Origin: Asticcacaulis sp. SL142
Lineage (GTDB): Bacteria; Pseudomonadota; Alphaproteobacteria; Caulobacterales; Caulobacteraceae
NCBI RefSeq assembly: GCF_026625745.1
Contig: NZ_CP113061.1
Coordinates: 2,381,501 to 2,445,500 of the forward strand
DNA length: 64,000 nt
Reading direction: 5' to 3'
Shown: piece by piece, positions 9,498 through 18,916 of the stretch
Position numbering within the stretch: position 1 is the stretch's first letter
Layout: each line of letters begins with the position of its first letter
The notes under the pieces: generated by a model
What the model saw: only the letters and a program-made list of their open reading frames with translations
The model's database searches: none
Told to the model about the DNA's origin: nothing
Made by a program: the position numbers and the translations under genes

Positions 9498-10217
9498 CTA
9501 CCGCGCCTTTCTGACAAAATCGAAAAAGACCGGCGCACAATCGCCCAGCTTTTTTTCTTCATAGCGCGTGGTGACATGATCAGCGGGCGGTAAATTCCAC
9601 GCGGCCTGACCTTCGGCGGGCCAGATAAAATCCGGACTTTTCAAAAACCGCTCCAGCGTCCAGTCGGCATAGTCGGCCCAGTCGGTCGCAAAGCGCACCC
9701 GCCCGCCGTCTTTTAGCACCCTTGCAAAAGCGGCGATGGTATCCGACTGAATAAAGCGGCGCTTATGGTGGCGCGCCTTGGGCCACGGGTCGGGGAACAT
9801 GATGAAGATGCGCTCGATAAATCCGTCGGGCAACTGGTCTATCAGCGGGCGCACATCCCCGGCGAGCAGGCGGACATTGTTAAGTCCCGCTTCGTCAATA
9901 TAGCGCAGGGCCGAACCGACACCATTCAAAAACGGCTCCCCGCCCATGATCAGGGCATGCGGATGACGACCGGCCTGGGCGGCCATATGCTCACCCCCAC
10001 CGAAACCGATTTCAAGCCAGACTTCCGTAGCATCGGCATATTCGGTGCGGGGATCAGCCACGATCCTTGCCACCCGCGCGTCATCCAGCACAATCTGCGG
10101 CAAAAGGCTGTCGAACAGGCTGGCCTGACGCGGCTTTAGAGTGCGCGCCTTTATGCGTCCGAATGAGCGCATCGGCCCCCAGGTTGGGGTATCTTGAGAT
10201 TTGGTGTCGTCGGTCAT
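9498..10217 (-). CDS. trmB: tRNA (guanine-46-N7)-methyltransferase
   Basis: This 239-residue S-adenosylmethionine-dependent enzyme forms 7-methylguanosine at position 46 of the tRNA variable loop. The SAM-binding loop reads EIGFGGGEH, and the family motif MFPDPWPKARHHKRR follows; both are typical of TrmB. Length is normal. It lies downstream of metK on the same strand, so the gene for SAM synthase and a SAM-using enzyme are adjacent. A strong hairpin between them (10249-10270) suggests only partial read-through. Confidence 0.95.
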   Translation of the reverse strand: MTDDTKSQDTPTWGPMRSFGRIKARTLKPRQASLFDSLLPQIVLDDARVARIVADPRTEYADATEVWLEIGFGGGEHMAAQAGRHPHALIMGGEPFLNGVGSALRYIDEAGLNNVRLLAGDVRPLIDQLPDGFIERIFIMFPDPWPKARHHKRRFIQSDTIAAFARVLKDGGRVRFATDWADYADWTLERFLKSPDFIWPAEGQAAWNLPPADHVTTRYEEKKLGDCAPVFFDFVRKAR

Positions 10218-10248
10218 GCGGCGCTTTTAGGGCCAATTAGTCAGTAAT

Positions 10249-10270
10249 TCTAGGGGGCAAGCCCCCTAGA
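10249..10270 (-). terminator. Hairpin terminator between metK and trmB
   Basis: TCTAGGGGGC and GCCCCCTAGA are perfectly complementary around a two-base centre. It is followed on the minus strand by an AT-rich but not pure T stretch. This GC-rich GGGGGC..GCCCCC form recurs in other intergenic gaps of the window. Confidence 0.6.
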
Positions 10271-10295
10271 CCCTAAAACTTTCAATTAGGCTCGA

Positions 10296-11471
10296 CTAGA
10301 ACGCTCCGCGAAGCGCATCCACCAGATCGGTCTTTTCCCATGAGAACCCACCGTCATTATCCGGCGTCCGGCCAAAGTGGCCATAGGCGGTCGTGCGCTC
10401 ATAGATCGGCTTATTCAGGCCCAGATGGGTGCGGATCGCGCGCGGCGTCAGGCCCCCGATCAGTTCCGGCAACAGTTTTTCCAGCGCCTCAGCATCGACT
10501 TCGCCGGTGCCGTGGGTATCGACATAGAACGACAGCGGCTTTGACACCCCAATCGCGTATGATACCTGAAGCGTGCATTTTTTCGCCAGACCCGCCGCCA
10601 CGACATTCTTGGCCAGATAGCGCAGGGCATAGGCCGCCGAACGGTCAACCTTGGTCGGATCCTTACCCGAAAACGCGCCGCCGCCATGCGGAGCGGCCCC
10701 GCCGTAGGTATCGACAATGATCTTACGGCCCGTCAGGCCGGCGTCACCATCAGGACCACCAATGACGAAGTTGCCGGTCGGATTGACCAGCCATTCGGTC
10801 TCATCGGTCACCATGCCTTCGGGCAAAACCTCAAGCGCCAGGGGTTTGATAATGGTCGCTACATCTGCGGGGGTCAGGCCATCATGGTGTTGGTGTGACA
10901 CCAGAATTTTCAGGATACGGCTGGGCACGCCGTTTTCATAAAGCACGGTCACCTGGGACTTGGCGTCAGGCTCCAGAGACTTGGCCTCACCGCTATGGCG
11001 GGCCAGCGCCAGACGGTGCAGGATATTATGCGACCATTGCAGCGGGGCGGGCGTTTTTTCTTCGGTTTCGTCGGTAGCATAACCGAACATGATGCCCTGA
11101 TCACCGGCACCCTCGTCCTTCTCGTCACCGGCATCAACGCCCATGGCGATATCGGCCGACTGCGCATGCAGGTGGCAGGCATAGTCGGCGGCGGCCCAGT
11201 GAAAGCCTTTCTGAGCGTAGCCAATGTCCTTAACCGCGTGACGAACCTTATGTTCCAGACCGCCGATGATATCCTCGATAAGGTCGTCACCGGCACGCAC
11301 TTCACCGGCCAGGATGATACGATTAGTGGTAACCATGGTTTCGCAGGCGACGCGTGCTTCTGGGTCCCGCTCTAAAAAAGCGTCGACTACGACGTCGGAA
11401 ATGCGGTCAGCCACCTTATCAGGGTGTCCCTCAGAAACGCTTTCGGATGTAAAGATATAGGAAGGACGCAT
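10296..11471 (-). CDS. metK: S-adenosylmethionine synthase
   Basis: This enzyme makes SAM from methionine and ATP. The N-terminal signature [16 protein letters not shown] and the central motif [13 protein letters not shown] are typical of MetK, as are the C-terminal GHFGR residues. The open frame extends to a GTG at 11483. The ATG at 11471 is preferred (391 residues) because GGTGGAG lies six bases in front of it and homologues begin M-R-x-x-Y-x-F-T-S-E. A promoter is visible at 11504-11532. No SAM riboswitch fold was recognised in the roughly 30-base leader, which is too short for one. Confidence 0.97.
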   Translation of the reverse strand: MRPSYIFTSESVSEGHPDKVADRISDVVVDAFLERDPEARVACETMVTTNRIILAGEVRAGDDLIEDIIGGLEHKVRHAVKDIGYAQKGFHWAAADYACHLHAQSADIAMGVDAGDEKDEGAGDQGIMFGYATDETEEKTPAPLQWSHNILHRLALARHSGEAKSLEPDAKSQVTVLYENGVPSRILKILVSHQHHDGLTPADVATIIKPLALEVLPEGMVTDETEWLVNPTGNFVIGGPDGDAGLTGRKIIVDTYGGAAPHGGGAFSGKDPTKVDRSAAYALRYLAKNVVAAGLAKKCTLQVSYAIGVSKPLSFYVDTHGTGEVDAEALEKLLPELIGGLTPRAIRTHLGLNKPIYERTTAYGHFGRTPDNDGGFSWEKTDLVDALRGAF

Positions 11472-11503
11472 AATGGGCTCCACCGCATGAATAATGTCAT
11501 AAC

Positions 11504-11532
11504 CATATAAAGATATGTTTATATGAGTTCAA
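11504..11532 (-). promoter_or_regulatory. Sigma-70-type promoter of metK
   Basis: On the minus strand TTGAAC (11532-11527) and TATATG (11509-11504) are separated by exactly 17 bases. Transcription would start near 11498, giving a leader of about 27 bases to the metK ATG at 11471. Confidence 0.55.
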
Positions 11533-11545
11533 GGCCTATCATGAC

Positions 11546-11581
11546 GCAAATAGGCCCCGCCAGTTGACGGGGCCTATTTGC
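11546..11581 (-). terminator. Terminator after the XRE regulator gene
   Basis: A perfect 14-bp stem (GCAAATAGGCCCCG / CGGGGCCTATTTGC) with an 8-base loop lies 35 bases past the regulator's stop codon. It separates that transcript from the metK promoter. Confidence 0.7.
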
Positions 11582-11615
11582 AGGCTCGAAATGTGCAGAC
11601 TTTAGACGAATAAAG

Positions 11616-12083
11616 TTAAGCGTCCTCGTCTTCAGCCAGGGTGCGAACCAGTTCGAGAATACGCCGACGCTGTTTGCTGTTTTTAATGCGCGGAAAGGCT
11701 TCGGCCAATTCGATGCCTTCGGTCGTCATCAGGAACCCGTGCACGAACTGTTCAGATTCGGACTCCGAGAACCCTTCGACCGCCTCTGACTGACCATAGC
11801 CCTCAAAGAAGTAGGCCACCGGCGCCTTAAGGGCCTTAGAGATTTCATAAAGTTTTGAGGCGCTGATGCGGTTCGACCCGCGCTCATATTTTTGAACCTG
11901 CTGGAACGTCAGATCGATAGTTTCGGCCAGACCTTCCTGTGACATGCCCAAAAATTTACGGCGCATACGCACGCGCGCCCCGACATGGAGATCGACCGGG
12001 TTAGGAGACCGGTCCGTTTTTGAATTATCGTCCAATTTTTGCCTCTGTAAAAAACTATGCCTGACCTTAAAGGCTTGGGTCAC
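11616..12083 (-). CDS. XRE-family helix-turn-helix regulator
   Basis: This 155-residue protein has an XRE/Cro-type DNA-binding domain at about residues 33-90. Its core reads RMRRKFLGMSQEGLAETIDL and continues QQVQKYERGSNRIS. A C-terminal helical part (about 105-150) probably mediates dimers. Small XRE proteins of this type lie beside lnt and metK in many alphaproteobacteria; their targets are not known to me. The first 25 residues are poorly conserved in type, so the true start may lie further in. The gene ends in a clear terminator. Confidence 0.85.
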   Translation of the reverse strand: MTQAFKVRHSFLQRQKLDDNSKTDRSPNPVDLHVGARVRMRRKFLGMSQEGLAETIDLTFQQVQKYERGSNRISASKLYEISKALKAPVAYFFEGYGQSEAVEGFSESESEQFVHGFLMTTEGIELAEAFPRIKNSKQRRRILELVRTLAEDEDA

Positions 12084-12121
12084 CAGATTTAATCGCTATG
12101 AGCCACATACGCCGCTATCGC

Positions 12122-13798
12122 TTAACTGGTTTTTTTGACCCGCCCTAACAAAGTATTATACGGCAGAAGAATCAAGCTAAAAATTGAAATAAAGATTACA
12201 TAAATGACATAGAATTTTCCATAGGTGGTTAGTTTTACCGCTTTTGGTATCATTACATCAATGTAACTCGCACGCCCTACCCCAAGTTTAGTTGACGGTA
12301 TTACTCGACCCAGCGGATCAACAACCACAGATATTCCCGTTGGTGTTGATCTCACCATAGGTAAACCTTGCTCTATAGCCCGATAGGCTGACAGATTTAA
12401 ATGCTGAATCGGGCCACTTGTTGGGCCAAACCAGGCGTCATTTGAAATATTAACAATCCATTGCGGCCGTTTATCCGGTTTTCCAAAGCTGTAATTACTT
12501 TGATCAAGCGTCGGAAACAGTCCCTCATAACAAATAAGCGGCAAAAAAGATGGTATACCATCTACAGTCATCGCTTTTGTTCTGTCGCCGGGCGTGAAAC
12601 CGTCGCCAATATTGACCAGGTTTTTCACACCAATCTTAGTCAGTAAATTTTCAAACGGCAGGAATTCTCCGAACGGGACTAATTTAAATTTATCGTATGC
12701 CGCCACAATGCGCGTTTCATGCGCTTTTTGCTGAATAACCAGCATGGTATTACGCCAGACCATATTCCCGCCCTTATCAAGATCAGAGCGATAGACCCCC
12801 ATCATCAGGGTTTGATCCGGTTCGAGAAGCCGCGCAAACACCTCTGATGTCCATGAACTGGCTGAGAATAATTCTTCTGCCGAGGCCGGTAACGCCCCTT
12901 CGGGCCAGATCACAATATCAGGACGTCGCCCGTAATCCGCACCCGTCGCCGACCATTTGGCATATTTGGGGGTCGCGTGGGTCATGGTCACATAGTCGCG
13001 GACAATGCGGGAAAACTCGCTTTCCGTCCATTTGGCCTCCTGACCGATATTGGTTTGCACCAGCCGCACCGAGGTCGTGGACGGTGTGATCTGCGTACTG
13101 ATCAAACGATACTGACCAAAGGCAAAACAGACCAGTAAGGCCCCCGCCGCGACCATGACCGGCCGATAGCCTTTAAGACCCAGTGCCGGTTTGATGATAG
13201 CGACACTGGCAAAGGCCATGACGGTGATCAGGCTCAGGCCGTAAACCCCGACCAAAGCCGCCATCTGCGACAGGGCCGAGCCCGCCATCCAGCCTGCGCC
13301 CGCCGGATTCCACGGAAAGCCGGTGAATATCCAGCCACGGATCATTTCAAAGCCACAGAACCACACCGCAAAACACAACAGGCTTTTCACGCCGGATTTG
13401 GGCGCGAACTGCGCATAGACTATGCCAAACAGACCCCAGAAAAAGGCAATCATGGCGGGCAGGATCATGACCGCAAACGGGGCCATCCAGCCAAAGGTTT
13501 CCGCATCGACCAGAAACGCTTCGGCCACCCAGAAACAACTGATCAGGAAATAGACAAACCCGGCCCAGAATCCGACCGCAAACGCCCGCCTCAGCGGTTT
13601 TGGCCCCAGATCGCCATTAAGCACATAAAGCAGCAGGCCGTACCCCAACAGACCCGGCAAAAACCCAAACGGCGGATGAGTCAGCGCCGCCAACGCCCCG
13701 GCCAGCGCCGCCAGCCGTTTGGGGCCCAGATAACGCCTTAAGGGCGAAAGCTTTTGGCCGAACGCCGCAATCCGTGTTCGGAGATCCGCTGAAAGCAT
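12122..13798 (-). CDS. lnt: Apolipoprotein N-acyltransferase
   Basis: This 558-residue inner-membrane enzyme adds the third acyl chain to the N-terminal cysteine of lipoproteins, the last step before sorting. About six N-terminal membrane helices (residues 20-230) are followed by a nitrilase-fold periplasmic domain. That domain carries the Glu (in WPEGALP, about 300), Lys (in KFKLVPFGE, about 370) and Cys (in ICYEGLF, about 424) triad, and a closing helix follows. The second half of the gene (12122-12750) is much richer in A+T than the first half, although the protein is intact. This suggests a recombinant gene. It is 9 bases from corC, in the same operon. Confidence 0.96.
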   Translation of the reverse strand: MLSADLRTRIAAFGQKLSPLRRYLGPKRLAALAGALAALTHPPFGFLPGLLGYGLLLYVLNGDLGPKPLRRAFAVGFWAGFVYFLISCFWVAEAFLVDAETFGWMAPFAVMILPAMIAFFWGLFGIVYAQFAPKSGVKSLLCFAVWFCGFEMIRGWIFTGFPWNPAGAGWMAGSALSQMAALVGVYGLSLITVMAFASVAIIKPALGLKGYRPVMVAAGALLVCFAFGQYRLISTQITPSTTSVRLVQTNIGQEAKWTESEFSRIVRDYVTMTHATPKYAKWSATGADYGRRPDIVIWPEGALPASAEELFSASSWTSEVFARLLEPDQTLMMGVYRSDLDKGGNMVWRNTMLVIQQKAHETRIVAAYDKFKLVPFGEFLPFENLLTKIGVKNLVNIGDGFTPGDRTKAMTVDGIPSFLPLICYEGLFPTLDQSNYSFGKPDKRPQWIVNISNDAWFGPTSGPIQHLNLSAYRAIEQGLPMVRSTPTGISVVVDPLGRVIPSTKLGVGRASYIDVMIPKAVKLTTYGKFYVIYVIFISIFSLILLPYNTLLGRVKKTS

Positions 13799-13807
13799 GT
13801 TGCACCC

Positions 13808-14743
13808 TTATTCGTCTCTGTCGGTATCTTCGGACAATTGCGCCTCAGTCAGCGGATGCAGGCGCAGGCGCTTGATGCGACGGGTATCGGCATCCATGAC
13901 TTCGATATCAAAGCCCGCGGATTTATGGCGCACCACTTCCCCGCGGCGCGGCACCCGCCCCGCCAGAACGGCGACCAGCCCGCCCAGTGTGTCGACCTCT
14001 TCTTCGGTATCTTCAGGGTAAAGCTCCAACCCCAACCGCTCCTCAAGGGTTTTAAGCTCAACCCGGCCATCAGCCTCAATCACGCCCGCCCCATGTTCGA
14101 TAACATCAAGGGCAGCGTCATCATCATATTCATCATCGATGTCACCGACCACGGCTTCGATCAGGTCTTCCATCGTCACCAGACCGTCGGTGCCGCCAAA
14201 CTCATCAATGACCATGGCCATGTGGGTGCGCTCGGCCTGCATCCGCAGCAGCAGTTCGTGCGCCTTCATCGACACCGGCACATAGAGCACATCCCGTCTC
14301 AGGCGGTGCAGGATCGGCTCGGCCCAGTTCAGCCCTGAGCCGTCGGCATTCTCCGGCGACAGCACCTTAAGCAGGTCCTTGATATGCAGAACCCCGATCG
14401 GATCATCAAGGGTTTCGCGAAAGATCGGCACCCGCGAATGTTCGCTCTCGATACAGATCCTGACCACGTCCGCCAGAGTACAAGACACATCGGCCGCCAC
14501 AATATCCGCCCGCGGCGTCATGACATCGGCCACGCGCAGGGTCTGAAATTCACGGGCATGATTAATGAGGTCGGCGGCGACATCCTTAGCCGGACTGAGG
14601 GGGTCCGCGTCGGCGTCCTCAGCGGCGGGTTTGCCCCAGCCAAACAGGGACAGAATGGATTTTTTTGAGGATGTCTGTGGCGATGGACTCGCCGGGTCGT
14701 CGGAGCTGGGCATGATGTTAGGCCGTAAACTCATAAATTTCAT
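13808..14743 (-). CDS. corC: CBS-domain CorC/HlyC-type protein
   Basis: This 311-residue cytoplasmic protein has two CBS domains (about residues 70-195, with VMTPRADIV and MAMVIDEFGGTDGLVT) and a C-terminal CorC_HlyC (transporter-associated) domain (about 215-295). The family is linked to magnesium/cobalt efflux or to membrane transporters with DUF21 domains; the exact role here is unknown. The longest frame begins at 14743 (MKFMSLRPN), but those codons lie inside the terminal repeat of an inserted element. The inner ATG at 14713 (MPSSDD) may be the ancestral start. No strong ribosome-binding site decides between them. It lies between ybeY and lnt, the usual order. Confidence 0.93.
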   Translation of the reverse strand: MKFMSLRPNIMPSSDDPASPSPQTSSKKSILSLFGWGKPAAEDADADPLSPAKDVAADLINHAREFQTLRVADVMTPRADIVAADVSCTLADVVRICIESEHSRVPIFRETLDDPIGVLHIKDLLKVLSPENADGSGLNWAEPILHRLRRDVLYVPVSMKAHELLLRMQAERTHMAMVIDEFGGTDGLVTMEDLIEAVVGDIDDEYDDDAALDVIEHGAGVIEADGRVELKTLEERLGLELYPEDTEEEVDTLGGLVAVLAGRVPRRGEVVRHKSAGFDIEVMDADTRRIKRLRLHPLTEAQLSEDTDRDE

Positions 14744-14985
14744 GATATTGGCGGCTGAAAGGGCTAAATAATGCTAGGAAATCGACGCAGATCAGGGCCG
14801 TCCCCTGTTCAAGTCTATTTCCGACGCAGTATGACGCCATTTCGCCGTCCGCAGGATGTGGTCCGTCTGCACGGACTACGGCGTCGTAAAATTTTGAAAA
14901 TGTAGGCATTTCCAGCAATTTCCCTCCTGGTATCCGCACAAACGGCCTCACACCAATATCATGAAATTTATGAGTTTACGGCCTA
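14719..14985. mobile_element. MITE-like element with 31-bp perfect terminal inverted repeats
   Basis: The 31 bases at 14721-14751 (starting GGCCGTAAACTCATAAATTT) are repeated exactly, inverted, at 14953-14983. Both ends are flanked by TA, consistent with a TA target duplication as made by IS630/mariner-type or some IS5-type transposases. The match extends to 34 bp with the outer bases. The 201-bp interior has no convincing gene. It sits in the ybeY-corC gap, and the corC 5' codons fall inside the left repeat. Copies elsewhere in the genome would confirm mobility. Confidence 0.65.
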
Positions 14986-14991
14986 AGGATA

Positions 14992-15477
14992 TCAGGTCTC
15001 GTCTGTCAAATAGGGATCGGCAATATTCAGGCTTTTGAGGACGGCGCGCTCAAGATCTTCCATCTCCTGGGCCTCCGCCTCAACCATATGATCATAGCCT
15101 AATAGATGCAGTGCGCCGTGTATACTGAGATGTGTGACATGGTTGGCCAGAGTCTTGTTCTGCTCCTTGGCCTCACGCACGCAGGTCTCAAGCCCCAGCG
15201 CCATGTCCCCCAGATGGGCGATGTCGGTCACGCCTGCAATCTTGGGGGCCGGAAACGACAGCACATTGGTCGGGGCGTTCTTCTGGCGGTACTGCTTGTT
15301 GAGATCTTTCATCTCGGCATCGTCGGTCAGCAACACGACGATATCGGCCTGCTGGCTGGTTTCCAGATGCGCAAAGGTCGCCTCAATCGCCGTCTGGATC
15401 AGGTGCGGGGCCTCCGGCAGCACGTCGAGCCAGTCTTCATGCTCAACTTCGATATCCACCAAAACCGGACTTTCCAT
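14992..15477 (-). CDS. ybeY: Endoribonuclease / rRNA maturation factor YbeY
   Basis: This 161-residue metalloprotein is needed for 16S rRNA 3'-end processing and ribosome quality control. The zinc-binding signature HGALHLLGYDH (about residues 117-127) is complete and typical. Its ATG overlaps the stop codon of phoH (TGATG), so translation is probably coupled. The inserted element starts a few bases beyond its stop. Confidence 0.95.
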   Translation of the reverse strand: MESPVLVDIEVEHEDWLDVLPEAPHLIQTAIEATFAHLETSQQADIVVLLTDDAEMKDLNKQYRQKNAPTNVLSFPAPKIAGVTDIAHLGDMALGLETCVREAKEQNKTLANHVTHLSIHGALHLLGYDHMVEAEAQEMEDLERAVLKSLNIADPYLTDET

Positions 15478-16439
15478 CAGGATTCCTTAAATTCGTTATC
15501 ATAGGCGCGTACGATCCGCGCCACCAGTTCATGACGCACCACGTCATCGGCGGTCAGGCGCGATACGCCGACACCCTCCAGCCGCCCCAGCAGACTGACC
15601 GCGTGGGCCAGACCTGATTCACGCGCATTGGGCAGATCGACCTGCGACGGATCGCCGGTCACCACCATCTTGGAGCCTTCGCCCAGACGGGTCAGCACCA
15701 TCTTCATCTGCTGCTTAGTCGTGTTCTGGGCCTCATCGATAATGACATAGGCGTTCGACAGCGTTCTGCCGCGCATATAGGCCAGGGGCGCCACCTCAAT
15801 CTCATTGCGCTCACGCCGCTTGCGCAAACCGTCCGCCCCCAGAATATCGTCCAGCGCCTGCCAGATCGGCATCATATAGGGGTCAACCTTTTCATTCAGG
15901 TCACCGGGCAGAAAGCCCAGCTTTTCACCGGCTTCAACGGCAGGGCGTGCGATCACTAGCCGATCGACCGCGCCCTTCATCAAAAGCTGCGTGCCGTGCG
16001 CCACCGCCAGAAAGGTCTTGCCCGATCCGGCGGGCCCGAGGCCAAACACCAACGATTTGGTCAAAAGCTGCTGAAAATAACCGGCCTGACCTTCGGTCTT
16101 AGGCACGACCGCGCCCTTGCGGCCCATGACGACGACATGGGAATTAGAGTGATGATCGGCCCAGGCCGGGGTCTTACCCATCGGGTTCTGGATCAGTAAC
16201 CGCACATCGGCCTCAGAGATATCAAGGCCCTTATCAAAGCGTTTTTTGAGGGCTGCAAATATCGCCTTGGCCTTTTGACGGCCCGCCACATCGCCGGTGA
16301 CGCTTAAGCCCCCGCCCGGTGTTTCGACCAGCACATTATAGGCCGCTTCGATCAGCGCCAGATAGCGCTCATTCGGTCCGGTCAGGGCCAGAACCCCGTC
16401 TTCGCTCAGTTCGATAAAGTCGTCAGTTACGGTGCTCAA
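15477..16439 (-). CDS. ybeZ: PhoH-like ATPase (YbeZ)
   Basis: This 320-residue cytoplasmic P-loop ATPase is the usual partner gene of YbeY and is thought to help RNA processing. Walker A is GPAGSGKT (135-142) and Walker B is VIIDEAQN (about 225-232). An N-terminal KH-like region (about 1-110) precedes the ATPase core. The start is probably a TTG at 16439 that overlaps the miaB stop codon as TTGA, giving tight coupling with miaB. Confidence 0.93.
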   Translation of the reverse strand: MSTVTDDFIELSEDGVLALTGPNERYLALIEAAYNVLVETPGGGLSVTGDVAGRQKAKAIFAALKKRFDKGLDISEADVRLLIQNPMGKTPAWADHHSNSHVVVMGRKGAVVPKTEGQAGYFQQLLTKSLVFGLGPAGSGKTFLAVAHGTQLLMKGAVDRLVIARPAVEAGEKLGFLPGDLNEKVDPYMMPIWQALDDILGADGLRKRRERNEIEVAPLAYMRGRTLSNAYVIIDEAQNTTKQQMKMVLTRLGEGSKMVVTGDPSQVDLPNARESGLAHAVSLLGRLEGVGVSRLTADDVVRHELVARIVRAYDNEFKES

Positions 16440-17827
16440 ACAAGTTCCTTAATCAGTTCACCCTGCAAACTGTTATTACCCAGAGCCACAATTTTGACCG
16501 GCACGATCTTTCCGATCAGATGGGCGGCGTCTTCGGCAAAGACCGAATGCAGCCACGGCGAGCGGCCAATGCCCTGTTCGTTATGGCGGCCGCGCTTATC
16601 AAACAGCACGTCGATGGTGCGGCCCACAAGACCGGCTTTAAAATCCTGCTGCTGCTCGATGATCAGGGCCTGAAGCGCTTTCAGGCGCTCATCGGCAACC
16701 TTGTCATCAACCTGACCCGGCATGGCGGCAGCGGGCGTACCCGGACGCTTTGAGTATTTGAACGAAAAGGCCGAGGCGTATTCGACCTGACGGATCAGGT
16801 CCATCGTGTCCTCGAAATCCTTATCCGTTTCATCGGGGAAGCCGACGATGAAGTCACCGGACATGGCGATGTTGGGATTGGCCGCCTTGATGCGCGCAAT
16901 CAGCTCGATATAGCTTTCGCGGCTGTGCTTGCGGTTCATAGCGCGCAAAATCTTGTTCGAGCCCGACTGCACTGGCAGATGCAGGTAAGGCATCAGTTGC
17001 GGGATATCGGCGTGGGCGCGGATAAGGTCGTCGCCCATGTCATTAGGATGGCTGGTGGTATAGCGGATGCGGTCAAGGCCATTGATCCCGGCCAGCGCCT
17101 CAATCAGACGTGCCAGGGTCGATTCTGCACCGCTTGCGTCCGCGCCATTAAAGGCATTGACGTTCTGCCCCAACAGGGTGACTTCGCGCACACCCTTATC
17201 GGCCAGACGGCGGGCTTCGTCCATAATCTGCGCCACGGGACGCGACCATTCCGCGCCGCGCGTATAGGGCACCACGCAGAACGTGCAGAACTTGTCGCAG
17301 CCTTCCTGCACGGTAAGGAATGCGGTCGGGCCAGAAACTTCGCGCTCAACCGGCAGCTTATCGAATTTTTCATCGGCCGCAAAATCAGCCATCAGGCGCT
17401 CACCACGGGCGCGGGTGGTGCGGGCAATCAACTCCGGCAACTGATGATAGGCCTGCGGCCCGACCACCAGATCAACCGCAGGCGCCCGGTTCATGATCTC
17501 AGCCCCTTCGGCCTGAGCGACGCACCCGGCGACGGCAATGGTCATGCGTCCGCCCCCGCGAGCCTCTTTGTCTTCGCGCAACTCTTTAAGGCGGCCAATT
17601 TCGGAATAGACCTTTTCGGCGGCCTTCTCACGGATATGGCAGGTGTTGAGCAACACCAGATCGGCATCTTCGGGGGCATCGGACATGACATAGCCGAGCG
17701 GGCGCAGAACATCGGCCATGCGCTCACTGTCATAGACGTTCATCTGACAGCCGTAGGTTTTAATATGCAGGCGTTTTTGGCCCGTCGTTTGAACAGCGGG
17801 CTGTTCGGGAGATGCGGTTTCACTCAT
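16436..17827 (-). CDS. miaB: tRNA-2-methylthio-N6-dimethylallyladenosine synthase
   Basis: This 463-residue radical-SAM methylthiotransferase modifies A37 of tRNAs that read UNN codons. Cys27, Cys62 and Cys101 hold one 4Fe-4S cluster in the N-terminal UPF0004 domain. Cys176, Cys180 and Cys183 (motif CDKFCTFC) hold the radical-SAM cluster. A TRAM domain ends the protein (about 395-460). Length and motifs are complete. It leads the miaB-phoH-ybeY-corC-lnt operon. Confidence 0.97.
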   Translation of the reverse strand: MSETASPEQPAVQTTGQKRLHIKTYGCQMNVYDSERMADVLRPLGYVMSDAPEDADLVLLNTCHIREKAAEKVYSEIGRLKELREDKEARGGGRMTIAVAGCVAQAEGAEIMNRAPAVDLVVGPQAYHQLPELIARTTRARGERLMADFAADEKFDKLPVEREVSGPTAFLTVQEGCDKFCTFCVVPYTRGAEWSRPVAQIMDEARRLADKGVREVTLLGQNVNAFNGADASGAESTLARLIEALAGINGLDRIRYTTSHPNDMGDDLIRAHADIPQLMPYLHLPVQSGSNKILRAMNRKHSRESYIELIARIKAANPNIAMSGDFIVGFPDETDKDFEDTMDLIRQVEYASAFSFKYSKRPGTPAAAMPGQVDDKVADERLKALQALIIEQQQDFKAGLVGRTIDVLFDKRGRHNEQGIGRSPWLHSVFAEDAAHLIGKIVPVKIVALGNNSLQGELIKELV

Positions 17828-17878
17828 GGGGTGCTTATGAGCGTTTGGGCCTTTTTTTTCAAGAGAGAAGACAGGATT

Positions 17879-17887
17879 TTATCCACA
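17879..17887 (+). promoter_or_regulatory. Perfect DnaA box between miaB and fur
   Basis: TTATCCACA matches the strong DnaA-box consensus exactly. It lies about 50 bases upstream of miaB and downstream of fur, where it could tie miaB-operon transcription to DnaA. It is a single copy, so chance is possible. Confidence 0.35.
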
Positions 17888-17932
17888 AGGCTCTATTGAA
17901 GCTCCGTGTGTATAGGCGACTTTAAGGACGTC

Positions 17933-18352
17933 TTAAACCTTTGTGTCTTCGTCGAGCGGTACGCCGTAAAGTTCAAGCTTATGGCCGACCAGCTTGAAGC
18001 CCAGTTTTTGCGCCAGGGCTTCCTTTAAGGACTCGATTTCCTGATCGAAAAACTCGATGACCTGACCGGTCTTGATATTGATCAGGTGATCATGGTGGTC
18101 GTCACCAGCCTGTTCATAGCGTGAGCGACCGTCACCGAAATCGTGGCGTTCGACCACACCGGCTTCTTCAAACAGGCGCACGGTGCGGTACACGGTCGCC
18201 AGCGAAATATGCGGATCAAGAGCAGCGGCGCGGCGATACAACTCCTCAACATCCGGGTGATCGGTCGCCTGAGACAGGACGCGCGCGACGATGCGGCGCT
18301 GATCGGTCATGCGCATGCCTTTTTCAATGCACTGCTTTTCGATACGATCCAT
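17933..18352 (-). CDS. fur: Ferric uptake regulator family repressor
   Basis: This 139-residue metal-dependent repressor has a winged-helix domain (residues 1-80, with DPHISLATVYRTVRLF) and a dimer domain with the metal-binding cluster DDHHDHLINIKTGQVIEF (84-101). It lacks the C-terminal Cys-x-x-Cys pair of the structural zinc site. That is common in alphaproteobacterial Fur proteins, some of which act as Mur and sense manganese. Neighbours are core genes; no iron-uptake gene is adjacent. Confidence 0.93.
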   Translation of the reverse strand: MDRIEKQCIEKGMRMTDQRRIVARVLSQATDHPDVEELYRRAAALDPHISLATVYRTVRLFEEAGVVERHDFGDGRSRYEQAGDDHHDHLINIKTGQVIEFFDQEIESLKEALAQKLGFKLVGHKLELYGVPLDEDTKV

Positions 18353-18466
18353 GAGGACAACGCTCCCGTATTTAGCTTTATTCGACGCGGTTTCAACGCG
18401 ATAAGCACAGGTTAAGGATTGATGACCGCAAGCGCAAGACAGAATGTCGCAGGCGTCACGCCAAAT

Positions 18467-18916
18467 TCAGCCTCCGGACAGATCAAGCCGCAGCACATGA
18501 CCATCGACCGGCGGGCCGATGCGGCGACTATAGTAGGATTTACGCTTGCCCACCCGCTCAAAGCCGAGCTTTTTATAAAGTGCCAGTGCGGCCGGATTAT
18601 CGACCGCGACCTCTAGGAAAATGCTCTCGCATCCGCGCCCTTTCAGGTCATCGATAACGGCGGCCAACAGCGCGGTGGCCAGACCCCGGTTGTGCGCATC
18701 GCTACGGGTCGCCAGCGTTAATATTTCTGCTTCTTGGGAAATAAATGACAAAAACATAAATGACTGAATTTCATCATTTATTTTTACGCATTTAGCCAAG
18801 GTCGTATTTTTGGACAATATTTCTATAAATTCAGAATCTTTCCAGCCAAAATCGAAATTTTGTTCGTGGATTATAGAAATATCAGGCGTATATTGACCAA
18901 TATCCTCAATAATCAT
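18467..18916 (-). CDS. rimI: GNAT N-acetyltransferase, RimI type
   Basis: This 149-residue GNAT enzyme carries the acetyl-CoA-binding segment RSDAHNRGLATALL (about 72-85) and the C-terminal ALYKKLGFERVGKRKSYY motif typical of RimI, which acetylates ribosomal protein S18. It overlaps the tsaB stop by 4 bases (ATGA), the usual tsaB-rimI pairing. Its 5' half (18730-18916) is strikingly A+T-rich compared with the 3' half and with its neighbours, suggesting replacement by recombination. The frame is intact. Confidence 0.88.
   Translation of the reverse strand: MIIEDIGQYTPDISIIHEQNFDFGWKDSEFIEILSKNTTLAKCVKINDEIQSFMFLSFISQEAEILTLATRSDAHNRGLATALLAAVIDDLKGRGCESIFLEVAVDNPAALALYKKLGFERVGKRKSYYSRRIGPPVDGHVLRLDLSGG

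Noticed and set aside
11472-11545. SAM riboswitch in front of metK
   Set aside because: The leader from the likely promoter is only about 27 bases, and no known SAM riboswitch fold could be drawn.
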